This document shows, one piece after another, positions 1-9,789 of a stretch of DNA of 64,000 nucleotides. Position 1 is the stretch's first letter. Every line of letters begins with the position of its first letter. The notes below the pieces were generated by a model. It saw only the letters and a list, made by a program, of their open reading frames with translations, made no database searches and was not told the origin of the DNA. The DNA lies in the NCBI GenBank assembly GCA_963575745.1, contig CAUYUJ010009791.1, positions 127,001 through 191,000 of the forward strand, written 5' to 3'. Source of the DNA: Prorocentrum cordatum. Taxonomy: Eukaryota > Sar > Dinophyceae > Prorocentrales > Prorocentraceae. A program made the position numbers and the translations under genes.

Positions 1-126
1 GGGAGGGGGAGGGGAGGGGGAGGGGGAGGAGGAGGAGGAGGAGGAGGAGGAGGAGGAGGTGAAGAGGAGGAGGAGGAGGAGGAGGAGGAGGAGGAGGAGG
101 AGGAGGAGGAGGAGGAGGAGGAGGAG
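1..126. repeat. (GGA)n microsatellite
   Basis: Purine-only trinucleotide array running from the window edge, with one GGTGAAGAGG interruption near base 58. It is low complexity, so open frames through it are not evidence of coding. Confidence 0.95.
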
Positions 127-920
127 CAGGAGAGGAAGGACCACGCGTTCGTCTCCAGTCGTTTCCTGACGGTCCCCCCCCGCCCTGGTTTGTGCAGTAC
201 GATGGATGTCTCGGCAGGGCTGAAGGCTCTGAGGGCACTATTTCTCTACGCCTCCCAGACAGAGTCAGAGTAGACTTGGTCGAGGAATCACGCCGCAACG
301 CTGATGCATCGGCGATGCGGCTCGATGCGGATCCCGATCTGTCCTGTTCCACGCCGACGACGCCGACGCACCTCCGACGGCGACAGTGCATCGACGATGC
401 ATCGACGAGGCGGCGCGATCCTCCGACTCCATCTACTATGTCACCTTCTGTGACCCGAGATCTGACGTTGCAGGTAATCTGTAACATCGCCCAAAATCTC
501 GACCAGAGCTTCGGGCCCCGGCTTTTCTTTAATTTTCGGGCTGGATCGAGCTGTGAGGTTCCCGGGACCGGAACTGGGCGAAAGCGCCAGTTGTGGAACA
601 AGGTCATTGCCAGGCTCTCAGGGCTCTCCGATCCCATCTGTGAGGTCTCTGTGGACCTCGTCTGGGAGGAGTCTGATTTCTCAGCACCCTGCCCGCCGAG
701 GGTGGGGATCTGACGTTTGGGCCGCCCTCCAGGGCCCATTCCGATCCCATCGGTCCCCTTCGATGTCGGTTCTGGCCAGTGCGTTTCGATTCGATTCCGA
801 GGTGCGGTGGATCCGACGCGGACTGATGCTCGCACCGCACTGTTGCGCATCTTGGCGCAGCCGGTGCGATTCGATTCCGACTCCGCGCCGCTGCAGAACG
901 ATCTGACGCACCTTTCGATT
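127..920. other. Unassigned stretch, no supported gene
   Basis: Mixed GC-rich sequence. Short frames exist on both strands but none resembles a known family. The only recurring motif is the GATGCATCG cluster at about 292-440 (listed separately). Confidence 0.6.
292..440. repeat. Family N-like GATGCATCG cluster
   Basis: Several ATGCATCG/CGATGCAT words lie in about 150 bases (around 304, 390 and 399). The word also fills the core of the better-preserved family N element at 48.4 kb and two smaller clusters near 61.9 and 62.3 kb. The ends here are too degraded to define a TIR. Confidence 0.5.
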
Positions 921-1103
921 CGATTCCTCCTCCTCACCCTCCTCGCACTCCTCCTCCTCATCCTCCTCCTCCTCCTTCTTAAGCCTCCTCCTCCTCCTCC
1001 TCCTCCTCCCCCTCCTCCTCGTCCTCCTCCTCCTCCTCCTCCTCCTCCTCCTCCTCCTCCTCCTCCTCCTCCTCCTCCTCCTCCCCCTCCTCCTCCCGAT
1101 TTG
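921..1103. repeat. (CTC)n microsatellite
   Basis: Pyrimidine-strand counterpart of the GGA arrays, nearly pure from about 1010 to 1095. It generates poly-proline and poly-glutamate frames that should not be called genes. Confidence 0.95.
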
Positions 1104-1259
1104 GTGGCGACTGCCTCTGCCCCCCGCGCGCACAGCCGGCCTGCAGGCCGAGCTCCCGCGCTCGCCGTCGAGGCACGCGAGCTTGCCGCTGCCCCCGCCG
1201 CCACCGCCGGCTCCGGTGCCCCGGGCGGCGGCGAGCTCCCAGGCACGAAGGTTTTACAG

Positions 1260-1590
1260 GAGGAGAGGCAGGAAAAAAGGAATGAGGAGGAGCAGGGGCA
1301 GGAGGAGGAGGAGGAGGAGGAGGAGGAGGAGGAGGAGGAGCGGGAGGAGGAGGAGGAGGAGGAGGAGGAGGAGGAGGAGGAGGAGGAGGAGCGGGAGGAG
1401 GAGAGGAGGAGGAGGAGGGGAGGAGGAGGAGGAGGAGGAACGGGAGGAGGAGGAGGAGGAGGAGGAGGAGGAGGAGGAACGGGAGGAGGAACGGGAGGAA
1501 GAACGGGAGGAGGAACGGGAGGAGGAACGGGAGGAGGAACGGGAGGAGGAGGAGGAGGAACGGGAGGAGGAGGAACGGGAGGACGAACGC
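1260..1590. repeat. (GGA)n array with GGAACGGGA higher-order units
   Basis: GGA array in which the last 150 bases are organised as repeated GGAGGAACGGGA units. The same GGAACGGGA variant recurs inside the 2.6-3.3 kb array, suggesting exchange or shared ancestry between the two tracts. Confidence 0.9.
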
Positions 1591-2170
1591 CAGTCAGGCC
1601 TACTGGCTCTGGGGGTTCTACGCTGCCAGGGTTGGGCTGGCGATCTGGCCCCTTGGTGGAGGCGGCGTGATCAACAGATGGCTGCGGCAGGCCAAGGTGA
1701 CGATCTCTGGCAGCCCGGTAGTACGAGAGAGACTCCTCCAGGCGACGTTGTCGTGGACCACCCCCTGGATGGGCAACCAGCACCACGCACCTGGCCAGGC
1801 TGCTGCGCCGCCCCCGCCGGCGCCAGGGGCGCTGGGCGCGCCCCCTGAGCTAGCGCTCCCACACGCCCCCGCTGCTGCTGCCGCCGCGGCTGCCGGCCTG
1901 CCCGCCGCTCCCCCGGCGGCGGGTGCGGCGGCCCCTCTTGCTGCCGGGCCCCGCCGCCGCCGCTCGCCGGTCCCGCTCGCCGAACTCCTCTTCTGACCGC
2001 TCCCGGAGCAGGGGGCGCGGCCGCCGCCGGGACTAGTGGGGCTCCCGGCTACCGCAGGGCCGCGGCGCGGCCTCACTCGCAGCCTGCGCTGCTCGCTTTT
2101 TGATCCCTAGGGACAGTGCGCCCGCGCGCGCGTCGTCCTGTCTGCTGCCCCTGTTGCTGCCGTCTTTCGT
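1591..2170. other. GC-rich unassigned stretch
   Basis: Rich in GCC/GCG triplets, giving alanine- and arginine-rich frames on both strands. No conserved motif, TIR or gene is seen. Confidence 0.5.
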
Positions 2171-2229
2171 CGTCGCCGTCGCCGTTGCTGCTGCCGCCGT
2201 CTCCGCCGCCGCGGCCGCCGCCGCCGCTG

Positions 2230-2279
<50 letters not shown>

Positions 2280-2340
2280 TCCGTTTAGTCGTTGTCGTCG
2301 TCGTCGTCGTCGTCGCGTCGTCGTCTCCGTCTCGGTCGCG
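2171..2340. repeat. (GTC)n/(GCC)n microsatellite
   Basis: Imperfect GCC/GCT followed by a clean GTC array of about 19 units, then a second shorter GTC run. Confidence 0.9.
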
Positions 2341-2595
2341 GTCCCCCCCTCTTCTGGGCAGGCAGGGTGACTCAGGTGGATGAGGCGGGGGCCGTTTGCG
2401 CAGTGGCGCCGTGCATTTTCACGCCGTCAAGGCAGGAGCGGTTCTCCGAGGGCCCCTAAGACTGTTCTGCACTTGCTGGACTCCGCTGGGCGCTCGCCTC
2501 GCTGCCAGAGCCCTATATGGGACATAGCCACGCATGCCCTTTGCCCGGGGCATCGGCACAACGCGGCCCATTTGGGCGCGCCCGACGAGGACCTG

Positions 2596-3404
2596 GGCCC
2601 AGGAGGAGGAACGGGAGGACGAGGAGGCGCAGGAGGGGGAGGAGGAACGGGAGGAGGAACGGAAGGAGGAACGGGAGGAGGAATGGGAGGAGGAATGGGA
2701 GGAGGAGGAGGAGGAGGAGGAGGAGGAGGAGGAGGAGGAGGAGGAGGAGGAGGACGAAGGAGGAGGGGGAGGAGGAGGAGGAGGAGAGGAGGAGGAGGAG
2801 GAGGAGGAGGAGGAGGAGGAGGGAGGAGGAAGGGCGGAGGAGGAGGAGGAGGAACGGGGGGGGAACGGGAGGAGGAGGAACGGGGGGAGAAATGGAGGAG
2901 GGAAGAGGGGAAACATGAGGAGTACGAGGAGGAGGAGGAGGAGGAGGAGGAGGCAGGAGGAGGGGAGGAGGAGGGAGGAGGAGGCGGAGGAGGAGGAGGA
3001 GGAGGAGGAGGAGGGGGGGAAAACGAGGAGGAACGGAGGAGAATGGGAGGGAGAGCGGGGGGAGGATGAGGAGGAGGAGGAGGAGGAGGAGGAGGAGGAG
3101 GAGGAGGGGGAGGAACGGGAGGAGGAACGGGGGGAGGAACGGTGTGGAGGAGGAGGAGGAGGAGGAGGAGGGAGGAGGAGGAGGGGGAGCGGGGAGGAGC
3201 GAGGAGGAGAGGAGGAGGAGGAGGAGGAGGAGGAGGGACGGGCGGAGGAACGGGAAGGGGGAATGGGAAGAGGAATGGGAGGAGGAGGAGGGGGAGGAGG
3301 GAGGGGAGGAGGAGGAGGAGGAGGAGGAAGAGGAGGAGGAGGAGGAGGAGGAGGAGGAGGAGGAGGAGGAGGAGGAGGAGGAGGAGGAGGAGGAGGAGGA
3401 GGAG

Positions 3405-3436
<32 letters not shown>
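2596..3436. repeat. Long purine (GGA)n tract ending in (GAC)n
   Basis: About 840 bases that are almost entirely purine on the plus strand: GGA units with scattered GGAACGGGA, GGAATGGGA and G-run variants. From about 3403 it changes sharply to roughly eleven GAC units. The 436-residue plus-strand frame and the 367-residue minus-strand frame here consist almost only of E/G/R and P/S and are rejected as genes. This strand asymmetry can favour triplex or G-quadruplex structures (general knowledge, not shown here). Confidence 0.95.
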
Positions 3437-3437
<1 letters not shown>

Positions 3438-3531
3438 GGTTATCCACTACCGCTTGCCGGGCTCGTGCTGGCCCACAGGAGCGGACCGCGCGCCCCCCCC
3501 CTTGGCTTGGCCACGGAGGCACCCAGGCTGG

Positions 3532-3740
3532 TGGGCCTGTTTTCCACCACCATCGCCATAAGTTGGAGGGGGGAGAAGAGGGGGAATACGAAAAAGGAAG
3601 AAGAGGAAGAAGGGGAACAATGAGGGAAAAAGGTGAAGGAAGAAGAGGAGGAAGAGGAGGAGGAGGAGGAGGAGGAGGAGGAGGAGGACCCCCCCCTCCT
3701 GCTGATGGTGGTGGCGGTGGAAAACAAGCCCATCACAGGC
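3532..3740. mobile_element. Family A palindromic element enclosing GGA array
   Basis: The left end reads GTTTTCCACCACCATCGCC followed by TAAGTTGGAGGGG. The right end is its inverted complement (ATGGTGGTGGCGGTGGAAAA then CAAGCCCATC). Between the arms lies a GA-rich, then GGA, array. At least six further copies share these arms, always with a trinucleotide array inside. No coding capacity, so it would be a non-autonomous TIR (MITE-like) element. Confidence 0.8.
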
Positions 3741-3884
3741 ATCCGGCTCTGTGGTTTTTCAATCCGCCGCCTTCTAGAGGCCTCGGCCAGTTCCTTGGGG
3801 GCAGCGTTCCGTCTCGGAGCGGAGTCGCCGCAAACACCATTTGAAGGTGAATTCGAGTTCGTGGGTTGAGAAAGCCTTGGAATT

Positions 3885-4042
3885 AAGTCGGGCGTGTCCC
3901 CCTACAGGAAGAGTCTTCCAACATAGTTTTAAACATTTATCCGATGACGATTTGTTTTATTATGTCTCTTTTCTGTTGAGCATTATTGGGGTATGTCTTA
4001 CTTTTCGTCCGAAATCCGCCTGTATAGGAGGATGTGCCTGAC
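3885..4042. mobile_element. Family B palindromic element
   Basis: Ends GTCGGGCGTGTCCCCCTACAGG and the inverse CCTGTATAGGAGGATGTGCCTGAC enclose about 110 bases of AT-richer, non-coding DNA. Four other near-full copies and one half copy occur in the window. The AT-rich interior contrasts with the GC-rich surroundings. Confidence 0.8.
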
Positions 4043-4377
4043 CGAACCTCAGAAATTCACGCAACGCTCGCTGTGCAAAGGAAGGCCGGCAACATGATGA
4101 CGGCAGAGGGGCAGGGAGGCAGCGGCGGTCACCCAGATCCTCTGGGCTCAGCCGCCCTGCCGTCCTTCCTGGTCCGGGGGCCGGGGGCACGTTCGCGGGC
4201 CCCGGGAGGCCGAAGTCGCTGCAGAGGCCGGAGTCGAGGACGACGCCGGGATCCGGGGAAGTTCCACCCTCGACCGGTCGCGGGCCCTTTGAGGCCGAAT
4301 CCGCTTCGGAGGCCGGAGTCGAGAACGATGCCGGGATTGGAACACGTATGTCCTCGAAGGTTTGGGCACAAGGAAGA

Positions 4378-4548
4378 AAGCAGGACGGGAGGTTTCTAGT
4401 CGTTTTCGGCCCCGGGGGGGCTTCGCCGGGCCTAGGGACCTTCAAATATCGACCCAGGAAGAAGAGCTGGTCCCGGGGAAAGGGTTGGGATTTCCGGGGT
4501 CGCCGTCTTGAAAAAAATCAGGGCGTCGCGTTTCTGGGGCTCAGAAGA
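4378..4548. mobile_element. Family H element
   Basis: CAGGACGGGAGG, a CTTCGCCGGGCC core, GGTCCCGGGGAAAGGG and TTGAAAAAAATCAGGGCGTC occur in the order seen in the other family H copies. The outer ends (CAGGACGGGAGG / AAATCAGGRCGTC) are imperfect inverted repeats around CG-rich stems. No coding capacity. Confidence 0.65.
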
Positions 4549-4744
4549 TCTTTTATGGGGGTCAGCCTCTTGGGGGTCAGGAGCAGGCAAGCTCAATTCT
4601 TCAGATTTTTTCCCAACCATCCTGTGGGTGTTGGATCCTCGCTTTGAAGTGACAGCGCCCCGCGTTCCCACTCCTCCTGCTCCTGCTCCTTCTCCTTTCG
4701 TCCTTTCCCTCCTGTTCATCCTCCTATCCCGTGCCTCTGCTCTC

Positions 4745-5615
4745 CGCATGCCCACCATTTCGGCACACCCCTTACACGGCTCGTGGCCCCATAGGAGTTC
4801 CACCGAAGGCCCCACTGGCACAGGCCGCATGCGCCCGACGCCCATTTGGGCACACCCCTCACACGGCTCGTGGCCCCATAGGGAGCTCCACCGAAGGCCC
4901 CAGTGGCACATGCCACATGCGCCCGACGCCCATTTGGGCGCACCTCTCACACGGTTCGTGGCCCCATAGGGAGTTCCACCGAAGGCTCCAGTGGCACAGG
5001 CCGTATGCACCCGACTTTCCCATTTTGGCACACCCCTCACACGGCTCGTGGCCCCATAGGGAGCTCCACCGAAGGTTCCAGTGGCACAGGCCGGCCGCAT
5101 GCGCCCGACGCCCATTTGGGCACACCCCTCACAGGGCTCGTGGCCCCATAGGGAGTTCCACCGAAGGCCCCAGTGGCACATGCCACATGCGCCCGACGCC
5201 CATTTGGGCACACCCCTCACACGGTTCGTGGCCCCATAGGGAGTTCCACCGAAGGCCCCAGTGGCACAGGCCGCATGCGCCCGACGCCCATTTGGGCACA
5301 CCCCTCACACGGTTCGTGGCCCCATTGGGAGCTCCACCGAAGGCCCCAGTGGCACAGGCCGCATGGTCCCGACGCCCCCATTTGGGCACACCCCTCACAC
5401 GGCTCGTGACCCCATTGGGAGCTCCACCGAAGGCCGCAGTGGCACAGGCCGCATAAACCCGACGCCCCCACGTTAGCACATCCCTCGCGCAGGTCGTGGC
5501 CCCATAGGGAGATCCACCGAAGGCCCCAGTGGCACAGGCCGAATGCGCCCGATGCCTGTTTTGGCACATCCCTCAGACAGTTCGTTGCCCATAGGGAGTT
5601 CCACCGAAAGCGGTA
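4745..5615. repeat. Satellite of 88-91 base units (about 10 copies)
   Basis: The word GTGGCCCCAT recurs at 4782, 4870, 4959, 5048, 5139, 5227 and 5316, then in variant form near 5405 and 5498, giving a period of 88-93 bases. Each unit contains CCATTTGGGCACACCCCTCA, a CATAGGGAGTTCCACCGAAG core and AGTGGCACAGGCCGCATG. Frames stay open in several registers on both strands because most units keep length modulo 3, so the 289- and 241-residue frames here are not credible genes. Confidence 0.92.
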
Positions 5616-5960
5616 CCCATAACACGGTGTTCACAACTGCGCATGGGTGGGTCTTGCGTTCGGGTAATGTTTGTTCGGGGCCGCGTCTATTTCGAGCAAA
5701 ATATGGCATGTGCTTCTCCTTGAGGGCTCCCGTGGTTTGTTTTTCGCCAGGATCCGTATTTAGCGCAGGGAAAATGTTTTCCTGAGGTTGCCCTTCGCTG
5801 ACTCGGGCCCCAGAAGTCTGACCCCCATTCGCAGACGACTGAGAAGCGAGCCGTGGGGCAGAGACGGTGTATCTCAGGGGAGCAAGCAACGACATGGTCA
5901 CAAGTGTTCGGATGTGCAGCGCTGATTAAAGAAGTCCGCGCGGACCCCAGAATTCTTGCA
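5616..5960. other. Unassigned stretch
   Basis: No repeat copy or gene recognised between the satellite and the family G element. Confidence 0.5.
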
Positions 5961-5961
5961 G

Positions 5962-6150
5962 TGGAGACCAATTCCCAGAAACGCCCTGCTTGCCTCCAGG
6001 CTGCCCTGGGCTTTGTGGGCTTCGATGGCTTTGCGATGGAAGGCGCGACGTTCCCACGCCAAGAACCCATGGACGTCCTGGGGCCTCAGGGTTGGCTTTC
6101 TTGTGGAAGGTTTCTTTGTGGACTGCCCTCCGCTGCACGCTCTTGTGTCG
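5962..6150. mobile_element. Family G element
   Basis: About 185 bases, starting GCAGTGGAG, passing through AACGCCCTGCTTGCCTCCAGG and GGACGTCCTGGGGCCTCAGG, and ending TTTCTTTGTGGACTGCCCTCCGCTGC. The two ends form an imperfect inverted repeat. Copies also lie near 21.4, 55.0 and 63.0 kb. One plus frame is open in most copies but this probably reflects sequence conservation rather than coding. Confidence 0.7.
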
Positions 6151-6263
6151 CCGCGCCACCGGTTCCGGCGCGCGGCCTCCCGTCTTTGAGAGGGCGCCTC
6201 GGCCACCAGGGCAGACGCCGCCCCGGACGTAGAGTTTGCCGTGGATCTACCAGGGGCCCCCAA

Positions 6264-6644
6264 AGCGGTGCGGTGACCACGCCGTGCGGTGAGTCGGCGG
6301 GGATCCGGAGTCACCGCACGGTTCTTGGGACTCGGGCCGTTCTCCGAGGACGTCTCTCGGGCGGCAGGGTCCTCCAGGGTCCCAAAACCGTGCGTTGACG
6401 GACCGTGCGGTGAGGTCTCTTTGGGGTTCCGAGGTCTCACCACCCACCAAACCACCCCAACCCAACCCGAAGGTCCAAATCTATCCTCGATTTCCAGTGG
6501 GGGGGGGTCGGGGAACGTTGGAAAAACACATGGAACCCATACCCCCCCAAACCCGAAATTCGGATCAAATTCGGGTCTTCGGGTTGGGTTGGGGTGGTCT
6601 GGTAGGTAGTCAAGGTCACCGCACGGTCTGTCACCGCACCGCTG
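6264..6644. mobile_element. Palindromic element with GCGGTGCGGTGAC ends, host of a family I copy
   Basis: The left end GCGGTGCGGTGACCACG then CCGTGCGGTGA is mirrored at 6615-6644 by TCACCGCACGG and GTCACCGCACCGC, about 28 bases with few mismatches. A family I palindrome (6418-6622) lies inside it, so the structure is probably one element inserted in another. Confidence 0.6.
6418..6622. mobile_element. Family I palindromic element
   Basis: The left arm has ACCCACCAAACCACCCCAAC and CCCAACCCGAAG; the right arm has the inverse (CTTCGGGTTGGGTTGGGGTG then GTCTGGTAGGTAGTC). A second copy is at 40.44 kb. No coding capacity. Confidence 0.7.
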
Positions 6645-6777
6645 CGGGACTCCAAGATCTGCCGCGGTGCCGGCTCCGTCTAATCTCGGGACGCGGGGCG
6701 CAGCCCGTGGGTCTGCCGTGGTGTCGGCGTCCTCCGCTTGGGCGCGTTGGGAACAGGCCGCGCGGCGGCATGTCTCG

Positions 6778-6935
6778 GCCACGCGCAGAGGGGGGGGGAG
6801 GGGGGAGGGAGGGCTTCCTAGAAGCACCCCTGCTTCTTAGAAGCGGCGCGGGCCATCTCTGCAGATGTGAGGCTGGCGCCTTCTCAGAAGCAGCGTCCTT
6901 CTGAGGAGCTCTCCCCACCTGCCTCCGCCCCCTCT
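6778..6935. mobile_element. Family M element
   Basis: Begins with a CGCGCAGAGGGGG run and GAGGGAGGGCTTCC, has a middle TAGAAGCGGCGCGGGCC and GGCGCCTTCTCAGAAGC, and ends in the inverse CTTCTGAGGAG plus pyrimidines. Better-preserved copies at 40.75 and 62.38 kb end in CCTTCTGCGCG, the inverse of the start. Confidence 0.6.
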
Positions 6936-6951
6936 TGGAGTACGTGATCGT

Positions 6952-7086
6952 CAACAGAATTGATTTACCCCAAAATTGATTTTCTCGTCGAGTCATACGC
7001 AGGATGTTTGTATATTTGCGAACGTTCTACGCACTTCCAATGTACTCGACGTGAAAATCAATTCGGGGGTAAATCAATTCTGTGGT
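6952..7086. mobile_element. Short palindrome with about 40-base TIRs
   Basis: The left arm ACAGAATTGATTTACCCC followed by AATTGATTTTC and CGTCGAGT is repeated in inverted form at 7042-7086 with only about three mismatches. The loop is about 50 bases. It is AT-rich relative to its neighbours. Only one copy was seen, and the low arm divergence suggests a young insertion or recent arm homogenisation. Confidence 0.75.
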
Positions 7087-7142
7087 CGATCCCCTACTCG
7101 ACCTCTGTGCGCGCCGCCAAACGCCACCGCTTGCCCCCCGAG

Positions 7143-7251
7143 AGAAGAAGAGGAGGAGGAGGAGAAGAGGAGGAGAAGAGGAGGAGAAGAGGAGGGGAAG
7201 AGGAGGAGAAGAGGAGGAGAAGAGGAGGAGAAGAGGAGGAGAAGAGGAGGA
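7143..7251. repeat. (GAGGAGAAG)n microsatellite
   Basis: Imperfect nine-base purine repeat, compositionally related to but distinct from the pure GGA arrays. Confidence 0.9.
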
Positions 7252-7383
7252 GCCCCCCGAGACCCGCACCCGCGCGCGGACCGCGTCGCGCCGAGGTGCC
7301 CTGGGCGCCCCGGCCGCAGGACGCTCAGCGCTGGCCGCGCGGCGCTCCGCCCGCGCAGGCGTGGCGGGTGGCGTGGGGGGACC

Positions 7384-7600
7384 GTACATGGACATTATAT
7401 TCGAACCCTGTGGCCCAAGGTGCCCCCCCGAACCCCCGAATTTAATATTGATGGCGTGGCGACGGGGGGGGCGTGAGTGGACAGAAATATTCGAACCCCA
7501 AAGCACCGCCTTTGCTGAGGTTAACATTGATGTCGGGGGCGCGGGGGTGATTTAGAATCTCCCTCGAATGTGTGAGGGTTCGAATATATTGTCCATCTAC
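7384..7600. mobile_element. Palindromic element with TTCGAACCCT arms
   Basis: The left end GTACATGGACATTATATTCG with AACCCTGTG matches the inverse of the right end (GGGTTCGAATATATTGTCC then ATCTAC) at about 25 of 29 positions. A second inner inverted pair (TTAATATTGATGGCG / TTAACATTGATGTCG region) suggests longer ancestral arms. Single copy in the window. Confidence 0.65.
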
Positions 7601-7614
7601 TGGAGGGCTCCACG

Positions 7615-8041
7615 CCAGGGAAAAAGGCACGACGTTCCCGGAGCCCCATGGGAGTAATGTACCCATCGGTCGTTGAAAGTAGGTATTTTTGGATTCCCAG
7701 ATTCCAATCTACTTTCAGCGCCTTCCTACTTCAAGAGTCGAGTGGTTTTCCCTCTTCCTTTCTCTTCAGGAGGCCTGCCTGAGTCTGTTTTTTGGATTCA
7801 GGCAAGTTTACTTGCATGGCGTTCGCCCCCCCCCCCTCGCCCCTCTTCGAGCGAACACTAGCGTGCAAGTGCCTTTCGACTTGCGTGATTTCCGCGCCCC
7901 CCCGAGCGTGCAAGTTGTTTGCGGTTCGCTTCAGGCTCAGCCCCCCCCCCCGTCCATGCAAGTAAACTTGCCAGAGTCTACAAAAGAACAGGCTCCAGGG
8001 AAAAAGGCACGACGTTCCCGGAGCCCCATGGGAGTAATGTA
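7615..8041. mobile_element. Composite D+C insertion bracketed by 47-base direct repeats
   Basis: Bases 7615-7661 and 7995-8041 are identical 47-base direct repeats. Immediately inside the left repeat, at 7662, family D begins with CCCATCGGTCGTTGAAAG, continuing to about 7775. From about 7777 to 7994 lies a family C palindrome (CAAGTTTACTTGCATG ends). The family D right end (CGACCGATGGG) is absent, so C or a deletion has replaced it. The arrangement parallels the 89-base duplication around family D at 33.9 kb. Confidence 0.75.
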
Positions 8042-8054
8042 AACATCACGACGC

Positions 8055-8205
8055 GAGGTGTTCGGCCATTTTCGGCCTTTGGGGGCCCTCGCCGGGCCTC
8101 GGGACCGTCAAAGAACGACTGAGGATGAGAAACCGGTCCCGGGGAATCGACGTTACGAAAAAACCGTTACGTCGGGGGTCTGGGTTTGGGGTCTGGGGAC
8201 CCATC
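8055..8205. mobile_element. Family H copy (degraded)
   Basis: Shows GGGGGCCCTCGCCGGGCC, GGGACCGTCAAAGAACGAC and CCGGTCCCGGGGAA in the family order, but the right end is altered to ACGAAAAAACCGTTACGTCG. Confidence 0.6.
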
Positions 8206-8295
8206 GTTTTCGCCCACTGGGGCCTCCGTGAACGCCCTCGTCGCCCTGGCTGGATTCGCCTCGAAGCCAGTCAGAGTGCGCCCCCAGAGGGGTCC
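8206..8295. repeat. Family R fragment
   Basis: GGGGCCTCCGTGAACGCCCTCGTCG followed by CTGGATTCGCCTCGAAG matches the family R core best seen at 39.74 and 60.70 kb. Only the central part is present. Confidence 0.5.
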
Positions 8296-8540
8296 GAGGG
8301 GCTGCTTCTCAGAGGGGCTCCTCCTCCAAGAGGGCTTTTGACCCAAGCCACAGATCCCGAGCGGCTGCCCTGGTATGCATGGTAGCCGGGAGCTACGGAT
8401 ACCCCCGGCTGACCGCGCGGGCAAGCCAGCAGTCGCGTTTTTTGAGCATTGTCATCCACCTGTGGCCAGAGTGCGAACAAACAGATTGCCGTACCTCCCC
8501 GAAGGAGAAAGCGTTTTTGAGCCAGCGGCCGCAAAGGACC

Positions 8541-8772
8541 CAAGAGCCTGTTTTTTTTTAGACTCTGGCAAGTTTACTTGCATGGACGGGGGGGGGGGGC
8601 TGAGCCTGAAGCAAGCCGCAAACGACTTGCACGTTCGGGGAGGCGCGGAAATCACGCAAGTCGAAAGGCACTTGCACGCTAGTATTCGCCGGAAGAGGGG
8701 CGATGGGGGGGGGGGGGGGGGGCGAACGCCACGCAAGTAAACTTGCCTGAATCCCCCAAAAAACAGGCTCCA
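8541..8772. mobile_element. Family C palindromic element (inverted relative to 7.8 and 24.3 kb)
   Basis: GAGCCTGTTTTTTTTTAGAC, CTGGCAAGTTTACTTGCATG, a G-run, CACGCAAGTCGAAAGGCACT, a second G-run, then GCAAGTAAACTTGCC and AACAGGCTCC. The arms CAAGTTTACTTGC are themselves self-complementary. The interior word CGCAAGTCGAAAGGCAC is conserved among three copies. Confidence 0.8.
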
Positions 8773-9789
8773 AGGGCGCTCGAGCAGCGGCGGGGCGCGC
8801 GGGTGCGAAGAAGCGGCACGAGGGGACGACGCGCGGGGGGGAGCGGGGCCGGAGGCCGGCCGGAGGCGGGCCGGAGGGAGGGAGCCACAGTCGCGGACCG
8901 TGAAGGCCGGAAGCCTCTTCCTCTTCGTCGTCCTCTTGTTTTTCCCGCACTTGGGGTGAGGAAGAGCACGCTCTTGTCAACTGTTCGTAGCCCCACATGC
9001 TCAGGAGCGAAAGAAGGGCGTACATGTACATGAATCCACGCTGGTTTCGAGAGGACGCATTGCGCAAATGTTCGTATAACGCGGCCAGTCTCGCGGATCG
9101 AGGGGCCGTGTTCATGTACATAGCTGGGCGCGTACGTCCTTTGTGGGCTCCCTAACATGCCACCCCCACCCCCGACCGAAACGGGGGTGAGGCAGACTTG
9201 TCGACTGGGTGCCGCGACTGGGGCTGCGATTTGGGTGAGCGGCCCCTCGCTCGAGCGCCAGCCTCTCGAAGGCGCCCGAAACCTTAGCCTCAGTCACTGT
9301 CCCGTCCCCGCCCCCCGCCTGCAAGGGATTCCTGCGGGTGCCGCCGTCGGGGGGTGGGGGTGTCGTTTTGGGTCAATTAATTCAGGCGATCGCAAACATG
9401 GATCAAGGGGGCGTGTATGAACTAGCAACGGGCCCCGTTTCCATGGCAAATCGCGGATTTCTGCCGTCGAGCGAGGCTGCACCGGCCGCATTTTGGGAAG
9501 GGCACCTCCCCCGATCCATGGATTTGGCTACCGTGCGCCAAAGCCATGGATCGCTAATCCATGTTTGCGCGCCCCCGACAAATGCAGCCGTTTTCCCGCT
9601 CGTGCCGTACCTCGCCGGCCTCATCCCGAGGCCTTTCAAGTTTGCCTCCGGGGTGTGGTGGCATCAACGTGTTGGCGCCAGTTGTGGAAGCATGTTTCCC
9701 GCTCCCAGCTCCTCCCTCGAAAGCGAAAGTTTCCTCCCCCTCCATGAAGAGGACGCAGACTTACTCGACGCGGAATGCCCCAGATGGCA
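8773..9789. other. Unassigned stretch, no supported gene
   Basis: Contains a weak inverted pair (TGTACATGAA near 9028, TTCATGTACA near 9110) and CCATGG words around 9460-9550. A 221-residue plus-strand frame (9338-10003) has no recognised domain and overlaps a repeat copy at its end, so it is not called. Confidence 0.5.

Noticed and set aside
717-3844. Long open frames of 300-436 residues on both strands
   Set aside because: They consist almost entirely of E/G/R or P/S/R from GGA and CTC arrays; no domain, and mirror frames exist on the other strand.
4432-5901. 289-, 241- and 146-residue frames over the 4.7 kb satellite
   Set aside because: They follow the 88-91 base repeat period in several frames on both strands; not credible genes.
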